Part shown: positions 1-10,228 of the stretch, one piece after another
How positions within the stretch are numbered: the first letter of the stretch is position 1
How the letters are laid out: each line of letters begins with the position of its first letter
DNA from: Welwitschia mirabilis
Taxonomy: Eukaryota; Gnetophyta; Gnetopsida; Welwitschiales
Reading direction: 5' to 3'
DNA length: 64,000 bases
Assembly: GCA_051453625.1 (NCBI GenBank)
Contig: JBOZIK010000001.1
Span: 252,435,947-252,499,946 of the forward strand
The notes under the pieces: generated by a model
What the model was told of the DNA's origin: nothing
Database searches by the model: none
The model's input: only the letters and a program-made list of their open reading frames with translations
Position numbers and translations under genes: made by a program

Positions 1-1260
1 TATATATTATATTTGATATTATCATTCATAACCATGAGTTTATTAATTGCATATATCTTGAATTTCTTGGAAGTTTTGATCCTTGAAGTATCTTGTCAAA
101 ATACCTATTCTTGCCTGGCTCATACTAGGGGTTATGATATTTTTCATAGTTCTCATCTCATATCTTTTTGTGATAGGTGGTAAACCTGGAGTCTAATTAC
201 TAAGATGGCATGAGTTCATGATGGATTGTTGAATCTATAATGGTAGAAAAATCTCCTGATTATTGTATCTTATTGGGTTATTAGAGTTCATTATCTGATT
301 ACATGAATATGATTAATTGTTATTTTAATGAGAGAGAGACTATATTTATTCATAATTGTGTGGCTTACATTTTTATATGAAATGATGATTTTCCTTCTTG
401 AAATAAAATTTGGTTATTGAAGGTCATACTTTCTAGTTATTATTTGATGAAATTTGTTAAAATCTTGAATCTCTACACATGTATGTGAAATATTATATTG
501 AATATCGAATTGGAAGATTATAGATTCTTAGGTATCTTTTTGGAATAGACTTGAATTTGTACATTATTGTTATATTGTAATTGGAAAATTACATTGGAAA
601 ATCTTGAAAGATTTTTTTTGAATCTATTAGAATTTTTGTAATGTATATTTGATAAAATTTCTTTAAAATGTGGACAAGAAACTTTCCCTCCTTCCCAAAG
701 GAATTTAAATTTCAAGAAAGGGAAGTTACTTTTCCTCTTGAAATTAATTAGGGGTTGTAATATTAGTTAGTAGGAAAGTTCTGTTTAAAATCGAACTTAA
801 GGTATCATGGAGAAGAGGACCATTTTAAAGAGAGCCCTTACAAAAGGAAGTTACAAATTCTTGAGATAGACATTACATAGTTTATTTTTTTTCTATCAAT
901 AATAAGTAATGTTCAAAATTTTAAAATAAGAAATGTGGGTGTTATATTTTGGGTATTAAAGTATCTGAGTAAGTTTAAAGTTTTCAACATTAGTATTTTT
1001 TCAGAGTATTACAATTTGGTATTGGAGTTTTAAAGATAAAGATTTCCAACTGTAAAGATTTTAGGGTTTCACATTTTGGTATTAGAGTAATAAAGTTTAA
1101 AGATTTCCAACTGTAGAATTTTAGGCTATTACATTTTGGTATTAGAGCATCAAGTTTATGGAGATTTTCAATAGTGTAACTTTTAGGACATTACATTTTA
1201 GTATCAGAGCAATAAAGCAAGTCTTGAAGTTTCAACTTAAATTTTAGGGCATTACATCAA
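1..1260 (+). mobile_element. LTR and leader region of a Met-primed LTR retrotransposon (partial)
   Basis: AT-rich non-coding DNA with no supportable ORF. It runs into a series of sequences resembling the plant initiator-Met tRNA primer-binding site (TGGTATCAGAGC and decayed forms) at about 1017, 1077, 1137 and 1199. In plant LTR elements that site follows directly after the 5' LTR, so most of 1-940 is probably LTR, cut by the window edge. Gag-like coding begins at about 1300. That gag starts at an internal motif and lacks its N-terminal part, so either a deletion removed the gap between PBS and gag, or the leader belongs to a different element. No matching 3' LTR was found. Confidence 0.5.
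944..1260 (+). repeat. About 60-bp tandem repeat, each unit carrying a PBS-like core
   Basis: Four clear units start with (a)cattttggtattagag-type sequence. Their cores are at 1017-1028, 1077-1088, 1137-1148 and 1199-1210, so the spacing is 60, 60 and 62 bp. Units continue with related text (aagatttccaactgta, attttaggNNatt). A fifth, more diverged unit may begin near 950. The last core (tagtatcagagc) is closest to the canonical Met PBS. Confidence 0.75.
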
Positions 1261-1299
1261 CCTTCAACAATAACCTCACAAGAATTATGTCACCAGTTA

Positions 1300-2520
1300 T
1301 GAATGTTTAATCATAGCTATCCATTCCAATATTATTAATGAATTTCATAAGGAATAATTAGTTTATTATTTCTATAGTAGATTGAAATATCAAACTAAAT
1401 AACTTGTAGACTTTTCTTATAAAGGAATCTTATTGAACTTATTCTTAGAAGATGCATAAAGTGTGTTAGAAAACCTAGTAGAAATAAGTCAAATTTTTCT
1501 TAAACTGACTAAAAAAAATTAAACTATAGGTAAAACAATAAAAGATTTAAAGGATGTTAAACATGGCAAGGAAGAAGAGAGAGGTAACTCAACCAACATA
1601 ATTAAAGATTTCACTACTGCTTTATAGAAATACATTCAATTGATAATTAATGCAAAGGTAGTAAAAATAAAAACATGGCTACAACTCAAAAAATTTATGA
1701 AGATAACTCTCATCTAACTAAAGAGTATCCCTTGTTACCAACTTGTAAAGAGAGGATGTTTGAAGAAGTTTATAAATTCAACTAAAGAACACCTAACTTT
1801 AAAAATCAACCACAATTTTAACAAATATTTGATAGGCAATCACAATGGATACCTTTTAAGAATATATTTAGAAATTCAAATTTTCAACCTAATTTTCAAC
1901 AAAATTAGAACTATTCACTTAGAGAATCTATAGGAGAAATAAGAAAGGTATAATAAAAGATAATTAATAACATTAAAAACTTAGTAAATGTGCTTTAATA
2001 AAAAATTCTTGTTAATAAAAAATCATAAGGGTCTCTTACATATCAAACTTTATCCAACCTAAAGGAAGTCAAGAAAGATTTTAAAGTAGTAAAAAAAAGT
2101 GAAAGTAATACAACACCTTCTACTCATGAGGTTCTAGCTTCTAAAAATAATGAAAAGAATGAAGAATATGATGTAGAAATTTTGGACTCATGTAACTTCC
2201 CATTAACATCACAAGCTAAAACCTCCACTAAAAATTTTTCACAAGAAAACAAAGAGAAGAAATCATCTACTCCTTGGCTTAATCAATTAAATATAAATCC
2301 TTACTTTGATGAATATTTAAAAGCCTTAATACAAGAAGTAAACATTAATTTAACTTTTTAGAAACTCTTGTAAGAAAATCCTAAATATTCTAAGTTGTGG
2401 AAGGAACTAGTGAGAAGAAAAAAACATACCATTCCTAGAAAATTTCTTTTTACTCAATCTATTTCCAATTTAGTTATGAAAAAGCATTCTTAATTTAAAA
2501 ACTCTTGAGACGCAACTATA
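1300..2520 (+). pseudogene. gag: Athila-type gag relic
   Basis: Translating around 1330-1500 gives a recognisable retrotransposon gag core: FYSRLKYQTKQLVDF, followed by a helix-rich stretch with the pattern EDAQSVLENLVEISQ. This corresponds to the FYxGL...QTRxLVDxxxxGxxxxxxxxEAxxLxExxA core of plant gypsy gag. It would build the virus-like particle. The region upstream of the FY motif, normally more than 100 residues, is missing. From about 2100 the sequence is low-complexity and charged, as gag-protease linkers often are. At 2270-2470 it reads STPWLNQLNINPYFDEYLK and then basic residues. In-frame stops make it non-functional. Confidence 0.75.
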
Positions 2521-2990
2521 AGTATTATCTTGAAAGAAAATAAAAGAATTTAAAAATCTTTAATTGACATAGGAGCTGGTGTCAACATCATGTCTCTTCA
2601 TATATGTAAAAGAATGAGGTTAGAATAGAACCTATACAAATTATCTTGGAATTAGCTGATACTTCAATTAAGATATCATGAAAGGTTATCAAGGACATAA
2701 TCATCAAAATTAAGGAAGATTTTTACCCCATAGATGTAGTTATCATTGAGGTAGAACATGATGGAGATTATCCACTAGTTTTAGGAAGAGCCTTTTGTGC
2801 AACTTCCCACTATATCATTGACACACAAACTAGGATGATGAAATGTTACATAGACAATAAAAAAGTTTACATTTGAGTTTTTGATGCTACTAAAAAGGAT
2901 ATAGCAGATGAGTTTAACTTAGAAGAAGAACTTAAACTGACCTTATCTTTATAACATCGACCAATTAAGAAGAGATTAATAATGCTACAT
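2515..2990 (+). pseudogene. Retropepsin-like aspartic protease relic (Athila type)
   Basis: At 2558-2600 the frame reads SLIDIGAGVNIMSL. Athila proteases usually have (A)LxDLGASxNxMP here, so the catalytic Asp is present and Ser/Thr of the active site reads Gly. Downstream at about 2690-2870 the reading KVIKDIIIKIKEDFYPIDVV, then PLVLGRAFCATSHYIID, matches the conserved flap and C-terminal lobe (VxDVLVKVDxFxFPVDFxVL, then PLILGRPFLATxxxxID). The enzyme would have cut the Gag-Pol polyprotein. Scattered stops and a frame change near 2610 break it. Confidence 0.8.
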
Positions 2991-3349
2991 GAATCCACTT
3001 GTATGATAACCCAACTGAAACACACTATCCTGAGTCTAAGGATGAAGAATACATTGATTGGGGAGAAACTCAAAATATTCACCTGATACATAAGCATTTT
3101 ATAGATTATTGTTCCATGTTTAACATTCCCATGATAGAGAAGATAATAGCTAAAAATCTCAACTTAGAATTAAATAAATTACCCCTAGGTTTGAAATATA
3201 TTTTTCTATCTAACAATATGAATAAACCCCTAATAATAAGTAACTTTCTCACTTCTCAATAAGAATCCAACTTGATCTCACTCTTAACTTCTAAGGAAGT
3301 GAGCTTTTATTAGACTCATAAAGATTTAGATTCCATCCTATTTCCAATA

Positions 3350-3547
3350 NNNNNNNNNNNNNNNNNNNNNNNNNNNNNNNNNNNNNNNNNNNNNNNNNNN
3401 NNNNNNNNNNNNNNNNNNNNNNNNNNNNNNNNNNNNNNNNNNNNNNNNNNNNNNNNNNNNNNNNNNNNNNNNNNNNNNNNNNNNNNNNNNNNNNNNNNNN
3501 NNNNNNNNNNNNNNNNNNNNNNNNNNNNNNNNNNNNNNNNNNNNNNN
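3350..3547. other. Assembly gap (N run, 198 bp)
   Basis: Unresolved bases covering the protease-RT junction of the Athila relic. Confidence 0.99.
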
Positions 3548-4190
3548 ATATTAATTTTAGAAAACTTAATGAGGTCACTAGAAAGGATCATTACCCTTTA
3601 CCCTTTCTTGATTAAGTACTTGATAGAATTCAAGGTTATTTCTATTATTATTTTTTTGATGGGTATAGTAGCTATAATCAAGTTTGTATAGCAAGTGAAG
3701 ACCAAGCCAAAGCAACCTTTACATCATCCTTTGAAATCTTTAGCTTTAGACATATGTCCTTTAGACTTTGCACTTCTCTGAAAAATTTCCAAAAGCCAAT
3801 GATGGGGATTTTCCTAATATGATCGAGGATTCTATTAAAACTTTTATGAATGACTTCTCTATCTTTGGTGAAAGCTTTAAATAAACCATATAAATATTAG
3901 AGAAAGTATTAGATCAATGTATAAAAAGTGGCCTACATTTGAGTTGAGAAAAGAGTTTCCTCCTTGTTAATAATGAAATCGTTTTAGATCACCATATCTG
4001 ACAAAAGTTAATATTGTTAAAAACCTTAGCCTTTCAACCAATATCAAATAAGTTAGATCATTTCTTGGTCATGATGGTTTCTATTGTCATTTTGTTCATG
4101 ATTATATCAATATCAATATCTATAAACATCTTCACTTATTACTTGAAAAGGATGCTAAATTTGATTAGAGAAATTCATGTCAACTTACAT
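3548..4190 (+). pseudogene. Reverse transcriptase relic, Athila lineage
   Basis: The reading starts directly after the gap with INFRKLNEVTRKDHYPLPF, then DGYSSYNQV, SEDQAKATFTSSFEIF and FRHMSFRLC. This is the fingers and palm of a gypsy RT. The active-site motif at 3843-3857 reads FMNDF where the lineage has FMDDF: the first of the two catalytic aspartates is now Asn through a G-to-A change. EKSFLLVNNEIVLDHHI matches the EKCHFMVxEGIVLGHKIS thumb segment. Several TAA/TAG codons and a frame change near 4010 complete the inactivation. Confidence 0.88.
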
Positions 4191-4199
4191 TTGATACAC

Positions 4200-4640
4200 T
4201 TAAGAAAAACATTTCTTCTGAACCTATTGTCATGGATTCCAATTGGACTAAAGTTTTTGAACTTATGTGTGATGCAAGTAACATTGCTATGGGTGGAGTT
4301 CTTGATCAAAAATATGAAAATGATTTTGAAGTTATATCCTATATTAGTAAAACTTTGTCTAAAGTCCAATCCAATTATACTACTACCAAATGAAAAATGC
4401 TTGCCATCATTTTTTTCCTTGATCATCTTTGACATTATCTTCTTGGATTTCACATTAATGTTTATAGAGATCACGTAGCTATATACTATTTTATAAATAA
4501 AAAAATATTCTAATGCCAAACTTATTTGTTGTATCCTTTTCATGCAAGAATTTAATCCTTCCATCATCGATAAAGATGGAAAACATAATAGCATTATAGA
4601 TCGCTTATTTCAACTTTCTTATTCTTATGATAAACTTCCC
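4200..4640 (+). pseudogene. RNase H relic of the Athila element
   Basis: Around 4255-4420 the reading ELMCDASNIAMGGVLDQ, then VISYISKTLSKVQSNYTTTK, matches FELMCDASDxAVGAVLGQ and VIYYASRTLxxAQxNYTTTEKE of Ty3/gypsy RNase H. The catalytic Asp of CDAS is kept. Next come LAIIFFLDHL and INVYRDHVAIYYFINKK (family VYTDHAALKYLLxKK), where T has become R. The activity would degrade the RNA strand during reverse transcription. It is in a different frame from parts of the RT and carries stops. Confidence 0.85.
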
Positions 4641-4879
4641 ATAAACGAATCTTTTATAAATGAATAATTCTTTGCCATTAAGAAACTTTCTGTAATGTCT
4701 TCTACTCATTCCACTCCTTGGTATGCTGATAGTGTGAACTACCTTGTTACTATGAAAACACTTCAGCATTAGAACCATAACTAACACAAATCTTTTCTCT
4801 ATAGGATTGGTAACTATGAATAGAATGAACCCCATCTTTATAGAAGATGCAAAGATCAAATCATGCATAAGTATATACA

Positions 4880-5552
4880 TGAGTGGGAAAGCCTAAAATA
4901 TTAAAACTTTGTCATGGTAGGGTATGTTGGGAATAGTTTAGTGGTAAAAAGACTATCATGAAAATTATTCACTATGGTTTTTATTATCCTATTCTTTTAC
5001 AAGATTCACTTAACTTTTCTAGAAGATGTAGTATGTGTTAATATTATAGTATCTTAACTCATTATCAGGATATTCCCCTCAAATCTATAATTGAATGTAA
5101 ACCTTTTGATTACTGGAGAATTAACCTTATAGATCTAATTAAATCATCTTATCATGAAAAAAATTAAATCCTAATAGCTATCAATTATGTTACTATGTAG
5201 GTAGAAGCTATTCCTACTACCAACAATGATACCTGAACCATTTGCAATTTTGTTAAAACTTATATATTTTAACATTTTGGTTTTTCATAAATCATTATTA
5301 GCAATAAAGAAACTTATTTTGGTAACCATATTTTTAAAAAACTTCTTTTATTCATTGGTATTAAACATAGAATTACATGTGCTTATCATCCTTAAACTAA
5401 TGGCCAAGTTAAGAATGCAAATAGAAAAATTAAAAAGATACTCCAAATATTAGTCTTTATCAATAGGAAAACATGGTTCTCTAAACTTAATGATCTTCTT
5501 TTAGCTTATTGTACTACTTGGCATAACTCTCTAGGTCTTTTACCATATGAAC
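4880..5552 (+). pseudogene. Integrase relic, first copy (truncated by gap)
   Basis: Readable pieces in order: a zinc-binding tail (CSMCQYYSILTHYQDIPLKS), then PFDYWRINLIDLIKSSYH (family FDxWGIDFMGPFPSS, with the first catalytic Asp read as Asn), INYVTM*VEAIPTTNND, ISNKETYFGN (family ISDRGTHFCN, Asp now Asn), and AYHP*TNGQV. In the last motif the stop at 5393-5395 is TAA in place of the CAA of AYHPQTNGQ. That is a direct example of C-to-T decay. The copy runs into the 817-bp gap. Confidence 0.87.
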
Positions 5553-6369
5553 NNNNNNNNNNNNNNNNNNNNNNNNNNNNNNNNNNNNNNNNNNNNNNNN
5601 NNNNNNNNNNNNNNNNNNNNNNNNNNNNNNNNNNNNNNNNNNNNNNNNNNNNNNNNNNNNNNNNNNNNNNNNNNNNNNNNNNNNNNNNNNNNNNNNNNNN
5701 NNNNNNNNNNNNNNNNNNNNNNNNNNNNNNNNNNNNNNNNNNNNNNNNNNNNNNNNNNNNNNNNNNNNNNNNNNNNNNNNNNNNNNNNNNNNNNNNNNNN
5801 NNNNNNNNNNNNNNNNNNNNNNNNNNNNNNNNNNNNNNNNNNNNNNNNNNNNNNNNNNNNNNNNNNNNNNNNNNNNNNNNNNNNNNNNNNNNNNNNNNNN
5901 NNNNNNNNNNNNNNNNNNNNNNNNNNNNNNNNNNNNNNNNNNNNNNNNNNNNNNNNNNNNNNNNNNNNNNNNNNNNNNNNNNNNNNNNNNNNNNNNNNNN
6001 NNNNNNNNNNNNNNNNNNNNNNNNNNNNNNNNNNNNNNNNNNNNNNNNNNNNNNNNNNNNNNNNNNNNNNNNNNNNNNNNNNNNNNNNNNNNNNNNNNNN
6101 NNNNNNNNNNNNNNNNNNNNNNNNNNNNNNNNNNNNNNNNNNNNNNNNNNNNNNNNNNNNNNNNNNNNNNNNNNNNNNNNNNNNNNNNNNNNNNNNNNNN
6201 NNNNNNNNNNNNNNNNNNNNNNNNNNNNNNNNNNNNNNNNNNNNNNNNNNNNNNNNNNNNNNNNNNNNNNNNNNNNNNNNNNNNNNNNNNNNNNNNNNNN
6301 NNNNNNNNNNNNNNNNNNNNNNNNNNNNNNNNNNNNNNNNNNNNNNNNNNNNNNNNNNNNNNNNNNNNN
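5553..6369. other. Assembly gap (N run, 817 bp)
   Basis: Largest gap in the window. Integrase-like sequence flanks it on both sides in the same order, so it probably sits in a duplicated or collapsed segment. Confidence 0.99.
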
Positions 6370-6800
6370 TTAATAACCTTTTTTGAAAAATTTTTTTAAT
6401 TCATTTTTATTGAACATAGAATTACATCAACTTATCATTCTCAAATTAATAACCAAGCCAAAAAAAAAAAAATAGAGAAATTAAAAATATGCTTTAAATA
6501 TTAGCCTCTATTAATAGGAAAACATGGTTCTATAAACTTAATGATATTATTTGAGCTTATCATACCACTTGGCATAACTCTCTAGGTTACTCATCACATG
6601 AACTTATGTACAAAAAATTTTGCATCTTACTAGTTAATGTTTGCCATAACTATTGTTGATCCACCCATCAACTTAGCCTTGTAGACTTGGATGAAAATTT
6701 TAGAACTTAATTATCTCAACTTGATCATTTAGATGAAACACGTACTCATGTCATACATTATCAACTCATTCATAAAGCTGACGCTAAGTTTAAACATGAC
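6370..6800 (+). pseudogene. Integrase relic, second copy, with C-terminal region
   Basis: 6370-6601 realigns with 5320-5552: both contain tagcctctattaatagg-like text and ggaaaacatggttct, and both end at the same accacttggcataactct segment. The translation gives NREIKNMLQILASINRKTW and then AYHTTWHNSLG (family AYRTAYKTPIG). Unlike copy one it continues through HELMYKKFCILLVNV (family YRLVYGKACHLPVE) into the integrase C-terminus. AxHPQTNGQ is more damaged here, with an A-rich tract at 6461-6473. Both copies cannot belong to one simple element. Confidence 0.8.
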
Positions 6801-6820
6801 AAAACAATTATTCATAAGTA

Positions 6821-7397
6821 ATTTGAACCTAGCCAACTTGTTCTTTTATATAACACTCGAGTACACCTTCTACACAATAAGTAACTTTTAAAGGATTAGG
6901 TCCTTATCTTATAGAAAAAGTATATTCAAATGTCTTGGTTAAAATCTTTAATCTAAACATTAGAGAAATCTAAAAGTTAATGGACAAAGATTAAAAAGTT
7001 ATAACTCGTCTTCTTATAAAACCTTAAACATAAGAGAAGCAATTATCTTGAAAGCCCTTCTCACTGAAAAGGACCTTCCTCTTGCCATTGTCTAAATTCC
7101 TTCTTAACTCATTCCTTAGGTTAGACATCATTCTATCATTTGAATATCTTTAACTTGACTTATGTATTACTTTATGAAGTTATCATGATTAGTAATTATT
7201 TACTTGGGTATTTTAAGATGATAAGATTAGATTCATCTAATCTTAAGACATTCATATGTCTATAAACTTTATTAAGAAGGAAGATGTCTTGGTTTTTTTG
7301 TTCTTTTTTAATAATATAAGTAATTAGTTTTTTTACATATTTTTACTTGTTTCTTATCTTATTACTTTACTTTTATCCTGATAAGTACTTAGTAATG
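6821..7397 (+). repeat. Direct repeat, copy 1: integrase C-terminus and 3' untranslated region
   Basis: The text from 6821 (aatttgaacctagccaac) to the gap at 7398 is matched in order by 7507-8090. Shared landmarks include ttaatggacaaag, ccattgtctaa, cattccttaggt and aaggaagatgtctt. Coding signal fades near 7020; the rest is 3' untranslated sequence. Confidence 0.82.
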
Positions 7398-7497
7398 NNN
7401 NNNNNNNNNNNNNNNNNNNNNNNNNNNNNNNNNNNNNNNNNNNNNNNNNNNNNNNNNNNNNNNNNNNNNNNNNNNNNNNNNNNNNNNNNNNNNNNNN
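7398..7497. other. Assembly gap (N run, 100 bp)
   Basis: Standard-size gap of unknown true length between the two copies of the 3' repeat. Confidence 0.99.
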
Positions 7498-8100
7498 AGA
7501 TTATTTGTAAATAATTTGAGCCTAGTTAACTTGTCCTTTTATATAACATCTGAGTACATCTTTTACATAATAAATTAACTTCTAAATAATTAGGTCTTAT
7601 ATTATTAAAAAATACATTCAAATAGATCATTTGAAATCTCTAATTCAAACACTGTAGAAATTTAAAAAGTTAATGGACAAAGGTGAAAATTTATGATACA
7701 TATTCTAATAAAACATTAAACATGATATAAGAATTTGTCTTGGAAACCCCTCTTAATAAGGTGGACTTTCTTCTTACCATTGTCTAATTTTTTCTTACCT
7801 CATTCCTTAGGTAGACATCATGCTATCACTTAAATATCTTTAACTTGATTTATGTATTTACTTTATAAAGTTTTCATAATCAAGTAATATTTTATTTGGG
7901 CATTTTAAGATGGTAAGATTAGATTCACCCAATTGTAAAGCATCCATCTGTCTATGGACTTCATTTATAAGGAAGATGTCTTAATTATTTTTATTCTCTT
8001 TTGATGATGTCAGTAATTAGTTATTTTTGCATGTTCTTACTAGTTCCTCATCTCATTACTTTACTTTTATCCTAACGAGTACTTATTCATGTGAAAATAA
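7498..8100 (+). repeat. Direct repeat, copy 2 of the Athila 3' segment
   Basis: Partner of 6821-7397. The copies differ by many substitutions and small indels, so this is not one sequence assembled twice from identical reads. It reflects an old tandem duplication or two adjacent element copies. Confidence 0.82.
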
Positions 8101-8603
8101 CTATTTTAAAAAAAAAAGAAAGAAATAAAGAAAAGAAAAGAAATAAAGATCATGCTCTTTCATATCTAAACTAAAAACATGATTACCATAACGTCCTAAC
8201 ACAAGTGAATGGGGCAAGTGTCCCTAATAGGGGCCTTTGATATTGCAATATGATAGCTATGAGAACTCCACTAGGAGGACAGTTGGTTATGTTATATAGG
8301 TACTTACTCCTCTAATAGTGGTTGCACTTCCCTCATCATGGTAGAATAAAATTTTATTTAGAGGGTATGAGATTAGTGATGTCCTTAGTATTATAAGAGG
8401 AATTTCTTGTTTTCTAGACTTATTTTTGCATATATTATTTTCATATGATCATTTTTTTTTCTAGATTATAGTGTTGTTTTAATATGTAAGCTAGGGACTT
8501 CATGTTTCTTCAGATTTATATCTCATCATTCATTATAATAACATTAGACATACTTGACATTGTCATAATCATTGCCTATTCAAATGGTACTTTATGAAAT
8601 TTT
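8101..8603 (+). other. Athila 3' untranslated region up to the nested insertion
   Basis: A-rich tract at 8105-8150, then non-coding sequence without a supportable ORF. It ends at the target site (atttt, 8599-8603) of the nested copia element. Confidence 0.55.
8599..8603. repeat. Target-site duplication, left copy (atttt)
   Basis: Identical to 16002-16006. Five bases is the usual copia target duplication. The sequence is AT-rich, so the match is supportive only together with the LTR ends. Confidence 0.7.
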
Positions 8604-8759
8604 TGCTAAATTATGTTTTACTAATTGATGTTAAACTAATATTTTCTGTATATAAAATTTTGTGTATCTTATGTAGAAGATGATAATTGCTTACAGGTCT
8701 AAAATATAAAATTAAAATGATTAGATTATAAGCACTAGAAACCTATCAGTTCATTTACC

Positions 8760-9320
8760 CTCTTAAGGGATTGACCGGACTTTTAAGGAGTTGATCGTAA
8801 CTAAAGCAGACAGATAAAATGAACTAAATCTATAGGGGTCAACCAAATTTCTAATGGGATCAACTAGACCTATAACCTCAAGAACTAGTATTTCTAAACC
8901 AAATGATAAGTGGTCAATGGTACAGTTATGGGGTTGACTGGATTTGCAGATCTAATAAACAATATCCTTAAACTGAATAAAAAGGATTCGAATAGGCCTA
9001 TGATGAAGTTGACCAAATTTGTGAACTAAGGAATAATACTCCTAAACTAATTAATAAGGGTCAACTGGACTTGAGCACTATGTAGCTGATGCTTCTAAGT
9101 TGATCATCATGGAATTAATAAACACTTAAAGGGATCAACTAGACCTAATGCTAGAAATTGGAAAGATCTTTATCAAGATAAGCAGGTAACTGAATTTTGT
9201 AGTGGGTGACTAGACTGGGGTCAATTAAACATAAAGCCATAAGAAATTAGGATGACTAAAATTTTCACTTAGGTAACCTATGTAAATAACAACACAAAAT
9301 AAGGTCGATTAAATATTTGA
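8760..9320 (+). repeat. Interspersed ggtc(a/g)act(a/g)ga motif cluster in U3
   Basis: Repeated short motifs such as gattgaccggac (~8770), ggatcaactagacc (~8858), ggttgactgg (~8931), ggtcaactggac (~9058) and ggatcaactagacc (~9133) occur at irregular spacing upstream of the TATA box. The same cluster is present in the 3' LTR at about 14575-15160. It is probably an enhancer-like array; no coding explanation fits. Confidence 0.7.
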
Positions 9321-9458
9321 GGAGTTGACAAGATGGAATGAAAGTAAAATTTTCTATCCATTTTATATCCATTATGTATTAATTAGAGAGCCATTTTAGA
9401 GCTATTTATAGCCATTGGAAGTGCATTTCAAATGTAATAATCCCTAAAAGACTTTTAA

Positions 9459-9467
9459 TATAAATAG
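9459..9467 (+). promoter_or_regulatory. TATA box of the 5' LTR
   Basis: tataaatag, downstream of the motif cluster and about 700 bp before the PBS. The 3' LTR has tataaaga at the equivalent place (15284-15291). Confidence 0.6.
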
Positions 9468-10165
9468 CTAAGAGATAAATAACTACAAAATCCTTTGGAA
9501 CCTTTTCAATAATGTTAATCTTTTAGATATAAAGAATGAGCACTGTAATCATGTGATATTCACTATTTAATCTTGGAAATTATACTTTTGATTAAGGAAA
9601 ATCTATTGTCTATGTCATCTCTACATTCAAGATCAGACTTAGTGCTTCATCTATTATACATCTATAGGAGAAAAGCTTTATCAAATCTAGTGCATTAAGA
9701 ATAAGTGATAGTTGTATATATTAGCATTATTACATCACTATTATATATTGTGAAAATTTGAGACTAAGACTTGGAAAATCCATTTAAAAGTTGAGACTAA
9801 GCCTAAAAAAGTCCATTCAAAGGTTAAGACTAAGCCTAGAAAAGTATGTTTGTAAAGGTTACAAGTAAACCTAGAATACCTAATGGAGTAATAAAGATCT
9901 AGATCAAGCTTATTAATAAGCTGATCCTCGAGAGTGGAGTAGGGAGTTTCTTGAACTACTATAAATCCTATGTGAATTTATTTAGTACTTTATTCTTTTA
10001 ATTAGTTTGTTTCTTTACTTTTATTAACTTTTCTTTTCAAATACATTTTAAATTAGTAAATTATTTTATGCAAGTTTTTGATATATCTTGAATTCATTTA
10101 GAATACTAGATTGTAATTCTTAAGAAACTATTCATCCCTTCTCTAGGGTTCTCAATCCTATCAAT

Positions 10166-10177
10166 TGGTATCAGAGC
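10166..10177 (+). promoter_or_regulatory. Primer-binding site (initiator tRNA-Met)
   Basis: tggtatcagagc, an exact match to the usual plant Met PBS, two bases after the LTR end. Confidence 0.93.
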
Positions 10178-10228
10178 TAAGTCAAGTATTATTTATATTT
10201 TAACCAATATTGACTTTAGAATCCTAAA

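Larger units (their letters stand above)
1261..8603 (+). mobile_element. Athila-lineage Ty3/gypsy retrotransposon relic
   Basis: Domains occur in the Ty3/gypsy order gag, aspartic protease, RT, RNase H, integrase. The RT wording (RKLNEVTRKDHYPLPF, then FFDGYSSYNQV) and the protease segment (PLVLGRAFCATSHYIID) match the Athila branch as I remember it. Stops interrupt every frame, mostly TAA/TAG in place of CAA/CAG. Three N gaps lie inside. The right side is cut at 8603/8604 by a nested copia element, so anything beyond should resume at about 16002; I could not identify a 3' LTR there. Confidence 0.85.
8604..10163 (+). repeat. 5' LTR of the SIRE-like copia element (about 1560 bp)
   Basis: Begins TG(ctaaattatg) and ends with CA in aatcctatca, immediately before the PBS. 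The U3 part (about 8760-9320) carries many short variants of a ggtcaactggacc-like motif. A TATA-like tataaatag lies at 9459-9467. The order of all landmarks matches 14417-16001, with moderate divergence. Confidence 0.9.

Noticed and set aside
3291-3591. Open frames composed mostly of N (also at 5547-6386 and 16819-17019)
   Set aside because: Produced by assembly gaps, not by sequence.
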